From Prevotella sp. (GTDB lineage: Bacteria; Bacteroidota; Bacteroidia; Bacteroidales; Bacteroidaceae): a stretch of DNA of 51,450 nt. Below the pieces are notes generated by a model. That model worked only from the letters and a program-made list of their open reading frames with translations, made no database searches and was not told the DNA's origin. Each line of letters starts with the position of its first letter. Positions within the stretch are counted from its first letter, which is position 1. Below, piece by piece: positions 1 through 8,363 of the stretch. The stretch is taken from positions 1 through 51,450 of the forward strand of contig JAGCOB010000007.1 in assembly GCA_017645645.1 (NCBI GenBank). The letters run 5' to 3'. A program made the translations under genes and the position numbers.

Positions 1-83
1 AGACAGTTAAACTCGACAAGTATGCTGTGGAGTACGCTGAGAAGCGTCGCAACAAGCTTGGCGCAAAAACAGAGGAGGCTTAA
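1..83 (+). CDS. rpsF: 30S ribosomal protein S6, C-terminal end only
   Basis: The frame that enters from the left edge ends in ...[10 protein letters not shown] and a TAA stop at 81-83. It is directly followed by rpsR and rplI, which is the standard rpsF-rpsR-rplI order. S6 binds 16S rRNA together with S18 in the 30S platform. Only about 26 residues are visible, so the identification rests mainly on gene order and on the Lys/Arg-rich tail typical of Bacteroidetes S6. Confidence 0.85.
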   Translation, partial: TVKLDKYAVEYAEKRRNKLGAKTEEA

Positions 84-85
84 TT

Positions 86-355
86 ATGGCAGCACAGGAC
101 ACAGAAATCCGCTATTTGAATGCTCCTTCTATCGACACGAAGAAGAAGAAGTACTGCCGCTTCAAGAAGAGTGGTATCAAGTATATAGACTATAAGGATC
201 CCGAGTTCCTGAAGAAGTTCCTGAACGAGCAGGGTAAGATTCTTCCCCGTCGTATCACTGGTACATCGCTGAAGTATCAGCGTCGTGTGGCTCAGGCTGT
301 TAAGCGTGCTCGCCAGATTGCACTGCTTCCTTACGTTACTGATATGTTGAAATAA
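86..355 (+). CDS. rpsR: 30S ribosomal protein S18
   Basis: This is an 89-residue basic protein of normal S18 length. It contains the family signature around [18 protein letters not shown] and the C-terminal core [21 protein letters not shown]18 pairs with S6 on the central domain of 16S rRNA. The ATG lies 2 nt after the rpsF stop and is preceded by an AGAGGAGG sequence at 71-78, one of the few clear Shine-Dalgarno-like sites in the window. It is transcribed with rpsF and rplI. Confidence 0.97.
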   Translation: MAAQDTEIRYLNAPSIDTKKKKYCRFKKSGIKYIDYKDPEFLKKFLNEQGKILPRRITGTSLKYQRRVAQAVKRARQIALLPYVTDMLK

Positions 356-375
356 TTAAGGAGGAGGACGACAAT

Positions 376-909
376 ATGGAATTAATACTGAAAGAAGATA
401 TTATCGGTCTGGGATATAAGAACGATATTGTAAACGTGAAGTCTGGTTACGGTCGTAACTACCTGATTCCTCAGGGAAAGGCTGTCATCGCTTCTCCAAT
501 GGCAAAGAAGATTCTCGCTGAGAACCTGAAGCAGCAGGCTCACAAGCTCGCTGCCCTGAAGGCTGACGCTGAGAAGAAGGGTGAGGCTATCAAGGATGTC
601 GCTTTGACGATTGCCGCTAAGGTAAGTGCTACAGGTCAGCTCTACGGTTCAGTAAATGCTGGTATCGTTGCAGAGGAACTGAAGAAGTTGGGTCATGACA
701 TCGATCGTAAGATCATTACGATGACTGATGCCAAGACTGTTGGCGACTATGTGGCTACTGTTCACTTCCACAAGGAGGTTGAGGTTGCTATTCCTGTCAA
801 GGTGGTTGCTGAGAATGCTCCTGCTGAGAAGAAGGAGGAGGCTGCTCCCGTTGTTGAGGCTCCTGTTGAGGCTCCCGTAGAAGAGGCTGCTCCTGCTACA
901 GAAGAATAA
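376..909 (+). CDS. rplI: 50S ribosomal protein L9 with acidic C-terminal tail
   Basis: The N-terminus carries the L9 23S-rRNA-binding domain (MELILKEDIIGLGYKNDIV, then GYGRNYLIPQGKA at residues 25-37). A long helix follows, then the C-terminal domain ending near residue 147. About 30 further residues are rich in Ala, Pro, Val and Glu and are built of EAP/VEAP-like units, so the protein (177 aa) is longer than the usual 147-150 aa. The start is preceded by AAGGAGGAGG at 358-367. It is the last gene of the S6-S18-L9 operon and is followed by a strong terminator. Confidence 0.97.
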   Translation: MELILKEDIIGLGYKNDIVNVKSGYGRNYLIPQGKAVIASPMAKKILAENLKQQAHKLAALKADAEKKGEAIKDVALTIAAKVSATGQLYGSVNAGIVAEELKKLGHDIDRKIITMTDAKTVGDYVATVHFHKEVEVAIPVKVVAENAPAEKKEEAAPVVEAPVEAPVEEAAPATEE

Positions 910-945
910 CCATGCTGTAAAGCAAATCATAGTTATTATACGCAG

Positions 946-983
946 AGAATCCCGAGTATCTTACTCGGGATTCTTTTTTTTTT
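946..983 (+). terminator. Rho-independent terminator of the rpsF-rpsR-rplI operon
   Basis: A 12-13 bp stem (AGAATCCCGAGTA pairing with TACTCGGGATTCT) with a very short loop is followed by a run of about ten T. It lies 37 nt after the rplI stop. Confidence 0.93.
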
Positions 984-984
984 G

Positions 985-1029
985 CTAGATATTCTAGATG
1001 TTCTAGATATTCTAGAGAAACTAGATACA
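985..1029. repeat. 9-nt tandem repeat, 5 units
   Basis: Five consecutive 9-mers all begin CTAGA (CTAGATATT, CTAGATGTT, CTAGATATT, CTAGAGAAA, CTAGATACA). The array lies precisely between two convergent terminators and encodes nothing credible. It belongs to the window-wide set of short fixed-period arrays. Confidence 0.9.
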
Positions 1030-1057
1030 AAAAAACCGCTGAACTCACGTCCAGCGG
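1028..1057 (-). terminator. Terminator of the small lipoprotein gene
   Basis: Read on the minus strand, CCGCTG (1057-1052) pairs with CAGCGG (1041-1036) around a 10-nt loop, and a run of T follows. It lies about 35 nt past the lipoprotein stop. Confidence 0.8.
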
Positions 1058-1091
1058 CAATTCTCTCAATTTTTGTTCGAGTTGTTCTGAA

Positions 1092-1259
1092 TTACTCAGC
1101 TGCAGTGCTATCAGCAGCAACAGTGTCAACAGCAACAGTGTCAGCGCTATCAACAACCTCAACTGAATCGGTGTCAACCTCAGCCTGCTGAGCCTTGTTA
1201 CCACAAGAAGCGAAAGAAACAGCTACAACTGCTGCGAACATAAATACTAATTTCTTCAT
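1092..1259 (-). CDS. Small secreted lipoprotein, unknown function
   Basis: A 55-residue product when started at MKKLVFMFAAV, which gives a proper Lys-Lys n-region. A longer frame reaches 1289 but its N-terminus is not signal-like. A lipobox (SFASC) puts the lipidated Cys at about residue 19. The rest is acidic and low in complexity, with DTVAVDTVAADS-like repeats and no recognisable fold. Such tiny Ala/Asp/Val lipoproteins are common in Prevotella, but I know no function. A minus-strand TACCTTTG box lies at 1312-1319 and a terminator lies downstream. Confidence 0.8.
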   Translation of the reverse strand: MKKLVFMFAAVVAVSFASCGNKAQQAEVDTDSVEVVDSADTVAVDTVAADSTAAE

Positions 1260-1311
1260 TTTTCTAAGCTTTTTAAATCTGTAAAACAATCATTTGTTTA
1301 TTAAAACGCTG

Positions 1312-1319
1312 CAAAGGTA
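1312..1319 (-). promoter_or_regulatory. -7 promoter box of the small lipoprotein gene
   Basis: TACCTTTG on the minus strand matches the Bacteroidetes -7 consensus TAnnTTTG. No good -33 TTTG is seen at the normal distance. Confidence 0.55.
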
Positions 1320-1463
1320 ATGCTTTTTTTGATACGTTGTACTTTTTTTTGTGACTTTTTTTTAGTCTTTTTTGTAACTTTTTCGCAAAGTATTATAAAT
1401 CAGCTACTTACGAAATGTAAAAAATATCGTCATTTTTACACTTAATGGAATAAATGCTAAAAA

Positions 1464-1495
1464 TTTGGTTTTTTGCTCACTTAATTGTACCTTTG
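1464..1495 (+). promoter_or_regulatory. Promoter of the mtaB-type gene
   Basis: TTTG at 1464-1467, a spacer of 20 nt, then TACCTTTG at 1488-1495: a textbook Bacteroidetes promoter. The ATG at 1526 leaves a leader of roughly 25 nt. Confidence 0.85.
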
Positions 1496-1525
1496 CAGTG
1501 TTGAAGATGACACCTTATTATATAT

Positions 1526-2860
1526 ATGATAGATACGTCGGTTTTCCAAGGTAAGAAAGCAGCATATTTCACGCTGGGCTGTAAACTGAATTTCTCTGAG
1601 ACATCTACCTTTGCGAAGATGCTTCAGGAGATGGGAGTACAGACTGTTGCCAAGGGAGAGCAGGCGGACATCTGTCTGATCAACACCTGTTCTGTGACGG
1701 AGGTGGCAGATCATAAGTGTCGTCAGGCTATCCATCGGCTGGTGCGTCAGCATCCCAATGCCTTTGTCGTGGTAACAGGATGCTATGCGCAGTTGAAACC
1801 GGAACGGGTGAGTAAGATAGAAGGTGTTGACTTGGTATTGGGAGCCAATGAGAAGGCGGACCTGATTCAGTTCCTCTCCGATGGTTTCGTAAGTCGAGGA
1901 TTAACCTCGACCTACATGACCCAGAAGACGAAGGACATCAAGACGTTCGCGCCATCGTGCTCTCGTGGCAATCGTACCCGTTATTTTCTGAAAGTACAGG
2001 ACGGCTGTGACTATTTCTGCACCTACTGCACCATACCCTATGCCCGTGGCTTCAGCCGTAACCCGACCATTGCCTCATTAGTCAGACAGGCAGAGGAAGC
2101 AGCATGGGAAGGTGGCAAGGAGATTGTGTTGACGGGGGTGAATATCGGAGATTTCGGGAAGACGACAGGAGAACATTTCCTCGACCTGGTGAAGGCATTG
2201 GATGGTGTGGAGGGCATACAGCGTTACCGTATCAGTAGTCTGGAGCCTGATCTTTTGAGTGACGAACTTATCGACTATTGTGCCCGGAGCCGTGCTTTCA
2301 TGCCGCATTACCATATCCCTTTGCAGAGTGGCAGTGATACTGTACTGAAACTGATGCACAGACATTATGATCGTCAGCTGTTTGCGGATAAGATACACCG
2401 AATCAAGGAGGTCATGCCCGATGCCTTCATCGGTGTCGACGTGATGGTGGGCTGTCGGGGTGAGACACCAGAGTGTTTCGAAGAGACATACGATTTCCTG
2501 CGAGAGCTTGATGTCACCCAGTTGCATGTCTTTCCCTATTCTGAGCGTCCTGGTACCTCAGCCTTGTCGATACCCTATATTGTTGCCGATGCTGACAAAC
2601 GGGAGCGAAGCAAGCGGTTGCTCGACCTGTCGGATGAGAAGACCCATGCCTTCTATCAGCGATATATTGAAAGCGAGGCAGAGGTGTTGTTCGAGAAAGC
2701 ACCGCGTGGTAAGGCGATGCATGGATTCACGAAAAACTATATCCGTGTGGAACTGCCTCCTTCCGAGGCCCGTGAGGAATACGACAACCAGTTGATGAAG
2801 GTTCGGTTGGGAGATTTCAATCATGATAAGACAGCTTTAAAGGCTACGCTCTATGGATAA
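1526..2860 (+). CDS. mtaB: tRNA (N6-threonylcarbamoyladenosine(37)-C2)-methylthiotransferase, MtaB type
   Basis: A 444-residue radical-SAM methylthiotransferase. The N-terminal domain has GCKLNFSET and the motif INTCSVTEVADHK, which bind the auxiliary Fe-S cluster. The radical-SAM motif CDYFCTYC (CxxxCxxC) follows, then a central TIM-barrel half and a C-terminal TRAM-like region. The GCK(L/V)N start and the overall length favour MtaB (ms2t6A in ANN-decoding tRNAs) over MiaB or RimO. It overlaps the next gene by 8 nt, so the two are co-transcribed. The product label within the MTTase family is slightly less certain than the family itself. Confidence 0.9.
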   Translation: MIDTSVFQGKKAAYFTLGCKLNFSETSTFAKMLQEMGVQTVAKGEQADICLINTCSVTEVADHKCRQAIHRLVRQHPNAFVVVTGCYAQLKPERVSKIEGVDLVLGANEKADLIQFLSDGFVSRGLTSTYMTQKTKDIKTFAPSCSRGNRTRYFLKVQDGCDYFCTYCTIPYARGFSRNPTIASLVRQAEEAAWEGGKEIVLTGVNIGDFGKTTGEHFLDLVKALDGVEGIQRYRISSLEPDLLSDELIDYCARSRAFMPHYHIPLQSGSDTVLKLMHRHYDRQLFADKIHRIKEVMPDAFIGVDVMVGCRGETPECFEETYDFLRELDVTQLHVFPYSERPGTSALSIPYIVADADKRERSKRLLDLSDEKTHAFYQRYIESEAEVLFEKAPRGKAMHGFTKNYIRVELPPSEAREEYDNQLMKVRLGDFNHDKTALKATLYG

Positions 2861-3875
2861 ACTCGCTATTGTCATACTTAATTGGAACGGACAGGAGATG
2901 CTGCATCAGTATCTGCCTACCGTGTTGCACTATTCACGTAGTGAGGCAACTGTCTATGTGGCCGATAATGCCTCTACGGACGACTCCCTTCAGTTGTTGG
3001 CCAAAGAATTTCCGGAATGTAAGGTCATCACCTTGGAGAGAAACTGGGGATTTGCCGAAGGGTATAACAAGGCGCTGCGGCAGATAGAGGCAGAATACTA
3101 TCTCTTGCTGAATAGTGATATTGAGGTGACGCACCACTGGCTCACTCCGCTGATTGAGTTTATGGATGTCCATCCCGAGGTAGCAGCCTGTCAGCCAAAA
3201 CTCCTCTCTATCTATAATAAGGATATGTTTGAGTATGCCGGGGCGAGTGGGGGATACTTGGATCGTTTCGGTTATCCGTTCTGTAGGGGGCGGCTTTTCG
3301 ATACCGTCGAGGAGGACAACGGGCAGTACGACTATGCGACGGAGATCTTGTGGGCGACGGGTGCCGCCTTAATGATTCGTTCCAAGGACTATTGGGAGGC
3401 AGGAGGTCTGGATGCCCGTTTCTTTGCCCATAACGAGGAGATAGACCTCTGTTGGCGACTGCGTATCCGTGGCCGTAGGATCTACTGTCTGCCGGAGAGT
3501 TATGTCTACCATGTAGGAGGGGGGACGCTTCCCAAGGGAAACCCCATGAAGACCTTCCTGAATTTCCGCAATAACCTCACGATGCTCTATAAATGTCTGC
3601 CGGACTCAGAACTCCGTACTGTCATGCGCTGGCGTTGGTTCTTGGATTATCTTGCCGCATGGGAGACTTTAATCCTGAATCGTAACTGGGGTGACTTCCG
3701 TGCCATCTACCGTGCCCGTCGTGAGTTCAAGCGTTGGCGACATGACTTTGATGCTGACAGACAGCGGATACAGGCATCCCGTCAGGAAAAAGAAATACCA
3801 GAGCAGCGACGGTTCTCCTTGCTCTGGCAATATTATGTGAAAGGGCGCAAACGCTATGGCGAACTGCCGGTTTAG
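2853..3875 (+). CDS. Family 2 glycosyltransferase (rhamnosyltransferase-like)
   Basis: A 340-residue GT-A fold enzyme. NWNG at residues 9-12 and DNASTDDS at about 38-45 are the nucleotide-sugar binding signatures. LLLNSDIEV is the DxD-equivalent, and ATGAALMIR with the EEIDLCWR motif forms the acceptor/catalytic region. Proteins of this type add sugars such as rhamnose to cell-surface polysaccharides; the substrate cannot be read here. A basic, Arg/Trp-rich C-terminus may sit at the membrane. It overlaps the MtaB gene, and its stop lies inside a 7-nt tandem array shared with the convergent gene. Confidence 0.9.
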   Translation: MDKLAIVILNWNGQEMLHQYLPTVLHYSRSEATVYVADNASTDDSLQLLAKEFPECKVITLERNWGFAEGYNKALRQIEAEYYLLLNSDIEVTHHWLTPLIEFMDVHPEVAACQPKLLSIYNKDMFEYAGASGGYLDRFGYPFCRGRLFDTVEEDNGQYDYATEILWATGAALMIRSKDYWEAGGLDARFFAHNEEIDLCWRLRIRGRRIYCLPESYVYHVGGGTLPKGNPMKTFLNFRNNLTMLYKCLPDSELRTVMRWRWFLDYLAAWETLILNRNWGDFRAIYRARREFKRWRHDFDADRQRIQASRQEKEIPEQRRFSLLWQYYVKGRKRYGELPV

Positions 3876-3898
3876 CTATTGGCTGTTAGCAGTTAGCT
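3871..3898. repeat. 7-nt tandem repeat, 4 units, at the meeting point of two genes
   Basis: Units TTTAGCT, ATTGGCT, GTTAGCA and GTTAGCT run back to back. The array contains the stop codon of the glycosyltransferase and the last codons and stop of the convergent DUF4861 gene, whose C-terminus therefore reads KLTANSQ. Confidence 0.85.
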
Positions 3899-5123
3899 TT
3901 ACCACTACAGGGTTGTCAATCTCTTTACGCCAAGCCTTCAGGTAGTCGAACCACTCTTTGGCAGTGTGATAACCGAAAGTCTCGTTGGCAGAGGTGTAGT
4001 TGACTTTATACGCCATCTTCTTGTCAGTCACTTTCAGGACAAAGGCATAGTTGTCTTTGTTGGCAGGCTCTTCATTGACGATGTTCTTCTGAGGCACCAA
4101 GACAGCCAGTCCCACCGTCTCGCGTTTCCATTTGATAGTGTCTGTGGAAGGATAGTCTGTACCCCAGCAGGCTCTCAGTCCTTTCTTGTCAGAGAACTCC
4201 TCGGAACCTTTTACGTTGATGACACCTGTGGAGAAGCGGTAGTCGGCAACATCCTTGTTGAAGAATATATCCACGTCGGTATCACGATGTCCTGCATACT
4301 GTGTATAGCGGATAGTCATGTTAACGACTGTTGGCTGTTGACTATTGGTTGTTGGCAGTTGCCAGCCACGGTCGACGAGTTCGACAATGGTGCGGAGTGG
4401 TCCGTAACTGATGATACGCTGTGTCCTGCTTCGTACGGGTTCGATATGAGTGGGTTTCTGTCCGTCCCAGCCTCGGAAGGCACCTAGTCCAAAGGTCTGA
4501 CCGACCCATAGCACATCATCGCCATACCCTTGTGCTTTCTGCTCGTCATTGGTATAGAACTGAGTATCCTTCAGTTCCAACCGCTTCTGGAACTTACCAT
4601 AGAGGTCAAGGGTCTGGCGGGCATCGAAATAGATACGGATACCGTTCAGCTCACTCTCAAAATCCACCCCATGGTGGTGTTGGATATGATAGGCATCGGC
4701 AGCATCGCCGCGAACAGTGATGGACTCGATGAAGTTGTTCTGGTTGTTCTTTGTCAGTTTCTTGTCACTGGTATTTCTCAGTACCATCTCCGTAAATACA
4801 CGGGCAGGGTAGGAACGAGGCTCCCCGGTGTCATAGAGTGTGACGGTATATTCCTTTTTCTCCTTTTTGTCTAAGTCGACGAGGAAGCAAAGTTCGTCGA
4901 AGGACTCGTCCTGGTCGAGGTCGTCCAACTGACAGGGAATCTCTTGTCCGTCAAGCGTTACGAGGGCAGAACGCACATCTCCGTATGGTTGTAGGGAGAT
5001 GACGACAGGCTGGTCCGTACGGACGCTGTTGAGGGGATTGCTGATACTGACCGTTATAGTACGGGTGGCAGATACTGTCAGACAGGATATGCTCACCAAT
5101 AAATAGGAGATTAGTTTTCTCAT
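3876..5123 (-). CDS. DUF4861 family secreted protein
   Basis: A 415-residue product starting at MRKLISYLLVSISCL, a clean signal peptide. The frame extends to 5189 but that segment is not signal-like. Conserved-looking segments include the region around HHHGVDFESELNGIRIYFD and EWFDYLKAWRKEIDNPVVV near the end. I recognise the DUF4861 family, found in Bacteroidetes polysaccharide-degradation contexts; the molecular function is not established as far as I know. A 14-codon stretch (QLPTTNSQQPTVV) is encoded entirely by a 7-nt tandem array at 4326-4367, and the C-terminus is encoded by another. Confidence 0.75.
   Translation of the reverse strand: MRKLISYLLVSISCLTVSATRTITVSISNPLNSVRTDQPVVISLQPYGDVRSALVTLDGQEIPCQLDDLDQDESFDELCFLVDLDKKEKKEYTVTLYDTGEPRSYPARVFTEMVLRNTSDKKLTKNNQNNFIESITVRGDAADAYHIQHHHGVDFESELNGIRIYFDARQTLDLYGKFQKRLELKDTQFYTNDEQKAQGYGDDVLWVGQTFGLGAFRGWDGQKPTHIEPVRSRTQRIISYGPLRTIVELVDRGWQLPTTNSQQPTVVNMTIRYTQYAGHRDTDVDIFFNKDVADYRFSTGVINVKGSEEFSDKKGLRACWGTDYPSTDTIKWKRETVGLAVLVPQKNIVNEEPANKDNYAFVLKVTDKKMAYKVNYTSANETFGYHTAKEWFDYLKAWRKEIDNPVVVKLTANSQ
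4326..4367. repeat. 7-nt tandem repeat, 6 units, in frame inside a coding region
   Basis: Units include GACTGTT, GGCTGTT, GACTATT and GGTTGTT. The 42 nt (6 x 7) equal 14 codons, so the DUF4861 frame is preserved. The encoded segment reads LPTTNSQQPTVV and looks like a surface-loop insertion. Confidence 0.85.
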
Positions 5124-5222
5124 ATATAATATATAATAAGGTGTAATTACTATTGCAAATTTCACACAAATAAACGAAAAAGCCACCAAGATGCAGTTTT
5201 TTTTATCTTTTTTAGGTTAAAA

Positions 5223-5254
5223 TTTGGTTTTTAAAATACTTTTTAGTATATTTG
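5223..5254 (+). promoter_or_regulatory. Promoter of the GldB-like lipoprotein gene
   Basis: TTTG at 5223-5226, a spacer of 20 nt, then TATATTTG at 5247-5254. It rules out the TTG at 5252 as a start codon because that codon is part of the promoter. Confidence 0.85.
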
Positions 5255-5299
5255 CATCGAATTTTAACAATAATAAATCATTTTAGCAAGTTTAGCAAA

Positions 5300-6100
5300 G
5301 TGCGTAAGGTCTATAGCTTATTAGTCATCATCATGCTGTTATGTATTGCATGTGAGTGGCGTTTGAAGTCGAATGAAGAGATTTCAAACGGTGCTCAGGT
5401 GGCTATAGAGCGTTATGACCGTATAGAGGGACTTTATCTGACGACTGGCGACTATTCCGCTTTGTTGCAGATGAACAAGACTTATCCGATGCAGACGCGT
5501 ACACTGATAGAGGATGTATTGCAACTTGGACAAGTGAATGACCCGGAGATAAACAATAAGTTCCTACATTTTTTTAGAGATTCCACCCTTCAGCGTCTGA
5601 TTAATGACGTTCAGGAGCAGTATGCCAATATCGACGACTTGAACCGGGAGTTGACGGATGCCTTTGGAAAACTGAAGGATGAGATTCCGTCCATAGAGTT
5701 TCCAGAGGTCTATTCGCAGATTGGTTCTTTCGATCAGAGCATTATCGTGGGTAACAAGATGCTGGGTATCTCGTTGGATAAATATCTGGGTGCAGACTAT
5801 CCATTTTATGTGGAACATTATACGCCAGAGCAACGAAAGCTGATGACCCGTTCGATGATTACACCTGACTGTCTGAGCTTCTATCTGCTTAGTCTTTATC
5901 CTATGCCTTCCGAGGCGATGACGCAGGATGAACGGGACATGCACATGGGTAAGATCCAGTGGGTGGTGAATCAGGTGACGGATCGTCATGTCTTTGACAA
6001 TCGTCTTGTATCGCAGGTTGATAGTTTTATGAACTGCAATAAAGAAATGAGTATGGAGCAGTTGCTCCACGACAACAACTATTCAGAACTCAGAAGATAG
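5300..6100 (+). CDS. GldB-like lipoprotein
   Basis: Started at the GTG at 5300, it gives a 266-residue protein (MRKVYSLLVIIMLLCIAC) with a clear lipobox Cys at 18. The upstream TTG at 5252 overlaps the promoter. The segment YSQIGSFDQSIIVGNKMLGI followed by SLDKYLGADYPFY matches the gliding-motility lipoprotein GldB family. Non-gliding Bacteroidales carry such homologues as well, so a motility role should not be assumed. It is a predicted lipoprotein and is probably co-transcribed with the S9 peptidase 27 nt downstream. Confidence 0.8.
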   Translation: MRKVYSLLVIIMLLCIACEWRLKSNEEISNGAQVAIERYDRIEGLYLTTGDYSALLQMNKTYPMQTRTLIEDVLQLGQVNDPEINNKFLHFFRDSTLQRLINDVQEQYANIDDLNRELTDAFGKLKDEIPSIEFPEVYSQIGSFDQSIIVGNKMLGISLDKYLGADYPFYVEHYTPEQRKLMTRSMITPDCLSFYLLSLYPMPSEAMTQDERDMHMGKIQWVVNQVTDRHVFDNRLVSQVDSFMNCNKEMSMEQLLHDNNYSELRR

Positions 6101-6127
6101 TTTTCCTTTCAAAAAGATATGTGAATC

Positions 6128-8326
6128 ATGAGAACCATTCTGATAGCATCCCTGTTGTTTTTGCCCATGATGGCAATGGCAGCCCAAGAACTTGATTTGA
6201 AGAAGATTACCAGTGGATACTATGCTGCTGAGAGTATTAGTGGTATTGTTCCGTCTTCCGACGGGGAGAGTTATACCCAGTTGAGCGATGACAACAAGCG
6301 CATTCTCCGTTATTCCTTCAAGACAGGAAAGGAAGAGGAGACCGTGTTTGACGTGTCGACGGCCACGGGGGCTAAATTGAAAAGTATCAGCGGCTATGTC
6401 ATGAGTCCCGACGGCAAGCGGGTGCTGATACAGACCAATACCAAGAGGATCTACCGTCACTCTTTTACGGCTGATTTCTATATCTATACCATTGCCAGCC
6501 GTAAACTGGTGCCGCTATCGAATAACGGTGCCCAGCAGATACCGATGTTCTCACCCGATGGTACGATGATAGCCTTTGTCCGTGATAATAATATCTTTCT
6601 CGTCAAACTACTCTACGATAATGCGGAGAGTCAGGTGACAAAGGATGGTAAGAAGAATGAGGTGATTAATGGTATTCCCGACTGGGTGAACGAGGAGGAG
6701 TTCAGCAACGACCGTGCGATGGTGTTTACGGCAGACAGCAAGAAACTTGTCTGGGTGCGCTATGATGAAAAGACCGTTGCTGAGTATTCGATGCCTATCT
6801 ATAAGGGCCTCTATCCAGAGCGTATGGAGTATACGGACTATCCGGGGGCTTATACGTATAAGTATCCTGTAGCAGGAGCCGAAAATGCCAAGTGTACGGT
6901 ATGGAGTTTTGATATTGCCAGCAGACAGACACGTCAGATACAGGTTCCTGTGGATGCTGACGGCTATATTCCCCGAATCAAGTCGACCAACGATGCCACC
7001 AAAGTATTGGTGTTGACTTTGAACCGTCATCAGGACTGTCTGCGTATCTATATGGCGAATCCACTGTCCACGGTTTGTCAGTTGCTGATTGAAGATAAAA
7101 CCTCGAAGTATGTCAAGGAGGAGTGTGTCGACCAGTTCATAGTGACAGACAAATATATGCTCCTGCCCAGTGAGCGTGACGGATGGATGCACCTCTATCT
7201 CTATAACCTCAACGGACAACTGCTCCGTCAGGTGGAACAGGGTGACTATGAGGTGAGTGCTGTCTATGGTGTCGACGATGCTACGGGTGATGTCTATTAT
7301 GCTGCCCATCAACAGGCTCCTGCCGACCAGCGTGTCTATGTGACGCATGCCAATGGCAAACAAACCTGTCTGACAGACAAGTCAGGGTGGAACAGTGCTG
7401 TCTTCAGCAGCAACTATAAGTATTTCATCCATAGTTGGAGTAATCTGAACACCCCGCCAGTCATTACGCTGTGTGCCACAGGTGGTAAGGTCGTCACCAC
7501 GCTGGTGGATAACAAGGAACTGAAAGACAAATTAGCAAAAGAATCGTTGGGAACGAAAGAGTTTTTTGCCTTTACCACGTCGGAGGGTGTGAAACTCAAT
7601 GGTTGGATGATGAAGCCAGCCAATTTCGACGCGACGAAGCGATATCCTGTAGTGATGTATCAGTACAGCGGTCCAGGTAGTCAACAGGTGAAAGATGCCT
7701 GGAACATCGGGATGAACGGTCAGGGTGCTATCCTCGAGCAGTATCTTTGTCAACAGGGCTTTGTCTGCGTCTGTGTTGATGGACGCGGTACAGGTGGTCG
7801 TGGTGCCGATTTCGAGAAATCCACCTATCTCCGTCTGGGAGAACTGGAGGCACGTGACCAGGTAGAGACAGCCTTGTGGTTAGGTAAACAGTCGTATGTC
7901 GACAAAGACCGTATTGCCATCTGGGGCTGGAGCTATGGCGGCTTTAACACCCTAATGTCGATGTCTGAGGGTCGTCCTGTCTTCTGTGCCGGTGTAGCCA
8001 TCGCTCCCGTCACTTCGTGGCGTTTCTACGACAGTGTCTATACGGAGCGTTATATGCGTACCCCCAAGGAGAATCCTAGTGGCTATGACCAGAACCCGAT
8101 CAGTCGTTCCAGTCAGTTGCACGGGGCTTTACTGCTCTGTCACGGTTCTGCCGACGATAACGTCCATCTGCGTAATACGGCAGAGTATACGGAGGCGTTG
8201 GTACAGGCAGACAAGGACTTCCGCCAGTTAGTCTATACCAACCGTAATCACAGTATCTATGGCGGTAACACCCGTAACCATCTGTTCCGACAGTGTGTTG
8301 ATTTCCTGAAAAAGGAAATGAAATAA
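6128..8326 (+). CDS. Dipeptidyl peptidase IV-type serine peptidase (family S9B)
   Basis: A 732-residue secreted enzyme with a signal peptide (MRTILIASLLFLPMMAMA). The N-terminal beta-propeller (about 40-480) carries the substrate-amine motif DWVNEEEF, which supplies the paired Glu of DPP-IV. The C-terminal alpha/beta-hydrolase holds Ser602 in GWSYGG, Asp676 in GSADDNVH and His708 in NRNHSIYGG, so the triad is intact. DPP-IV releases X-Pro dipeptides from peptides in the periplasm; in Prevotella and Porphyromonas it helps feed peptide catabolism. The length is normal. A bidirectional terminator lies just past the stop. Confidence 0.95.
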   Translation: MRTILIASLLFLPMMAMAAQELDLKKITSGYYAAESISGIVPSSDGESYTQLSDDNKRILRYSFKTGKEEETVFDVSTATGAKLKSISGYVMSPDGKRVLIQTNTKRIYRHSFTADFYIYTIASRKLVPLSNNGAQQIPMFSPDGTMIAFVRDNNIFLVKLLYDNAESQVTKDGKKNEVINGIPDWVNEEEFSNDRAMVFTADSKKLVWVRYDEKTVAEYSMPIYKGLYPERMEYTDYPGAYTYKYPVAGAENAKCTVWSFDIASRQTRQIQVPVDADGYIPRIKSTNDATKVLVLTLNRHQDCLRIYMANPLSTVCQLLIEDKTSKYVKEECVDQFIVTDKYMLLPSERDGWMHLYLYNLNGQLLRQVEQGDYEVSAVYGVDDATGDVYYAAHQQAPADQRVYVTHANGKQTCLTDKSGWNSAVFSSNYKYFIHSWSNLNTPPVITLCATGGKVVTTLVDNKELKDKLAKESLGTKEFFAFTTSEGVKLNGWMMKPANFDATKRYPVVMYQYSGPGSQQVKDAWNIGMNGQGAILEQYLCQQGFVCVCVDGRGTGGRGADFEKSTYLRLGELEARDQVETALWLGKQSYVDKDRIAIWGWSYGGFNTLMSMSEGRPVFCAGVAIAPVTSWRFYDSVYTERYMRTPKENPSGYDQNPISRSSQLHGALLLCHGSADDNVHLRNTAEYTEALVQADKDFRQLVYTNRNHSIYGGNTRNHLFRQCVDFLKKEMK

Positions 8327-8328
8327 AA

Positions 8329-8363
8329 TAAGAAAAGCCTCTCGATTGAGAGGCTTTTCTTAT
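8329..8363. terminator. Bidirectional terminator between S9 peptidase and rubrerythrin
   Basis: A near-perfect stem (AAGAAAAGCCTCTC with its complement) with a 4-nt loop. It has A/T runs on both flanks and serves both convergent genes. Confidence 0.9.

Noticed and set aside
985-1029. CRISPR array
   Set aside because: The repeat units here and at the other loci are 7-9 nt with no unique spacers, and there are no cas genes.
1119-1160. Another tandem array inside the small lipoprotein gene
   Set aside because: The repetition follows codons for DTVAVDTVAADS at a codon-multiple period, so it looks like ordinary protein-level repetition rather than the 7/8/9-nt class.
5252-5299. Longer start of the GldB-like gene at TTG 5252
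   Set aside because: The codon is part of the TATATTTG promoter box; the GTG at 5300 gives a proper lipoprotein signal.
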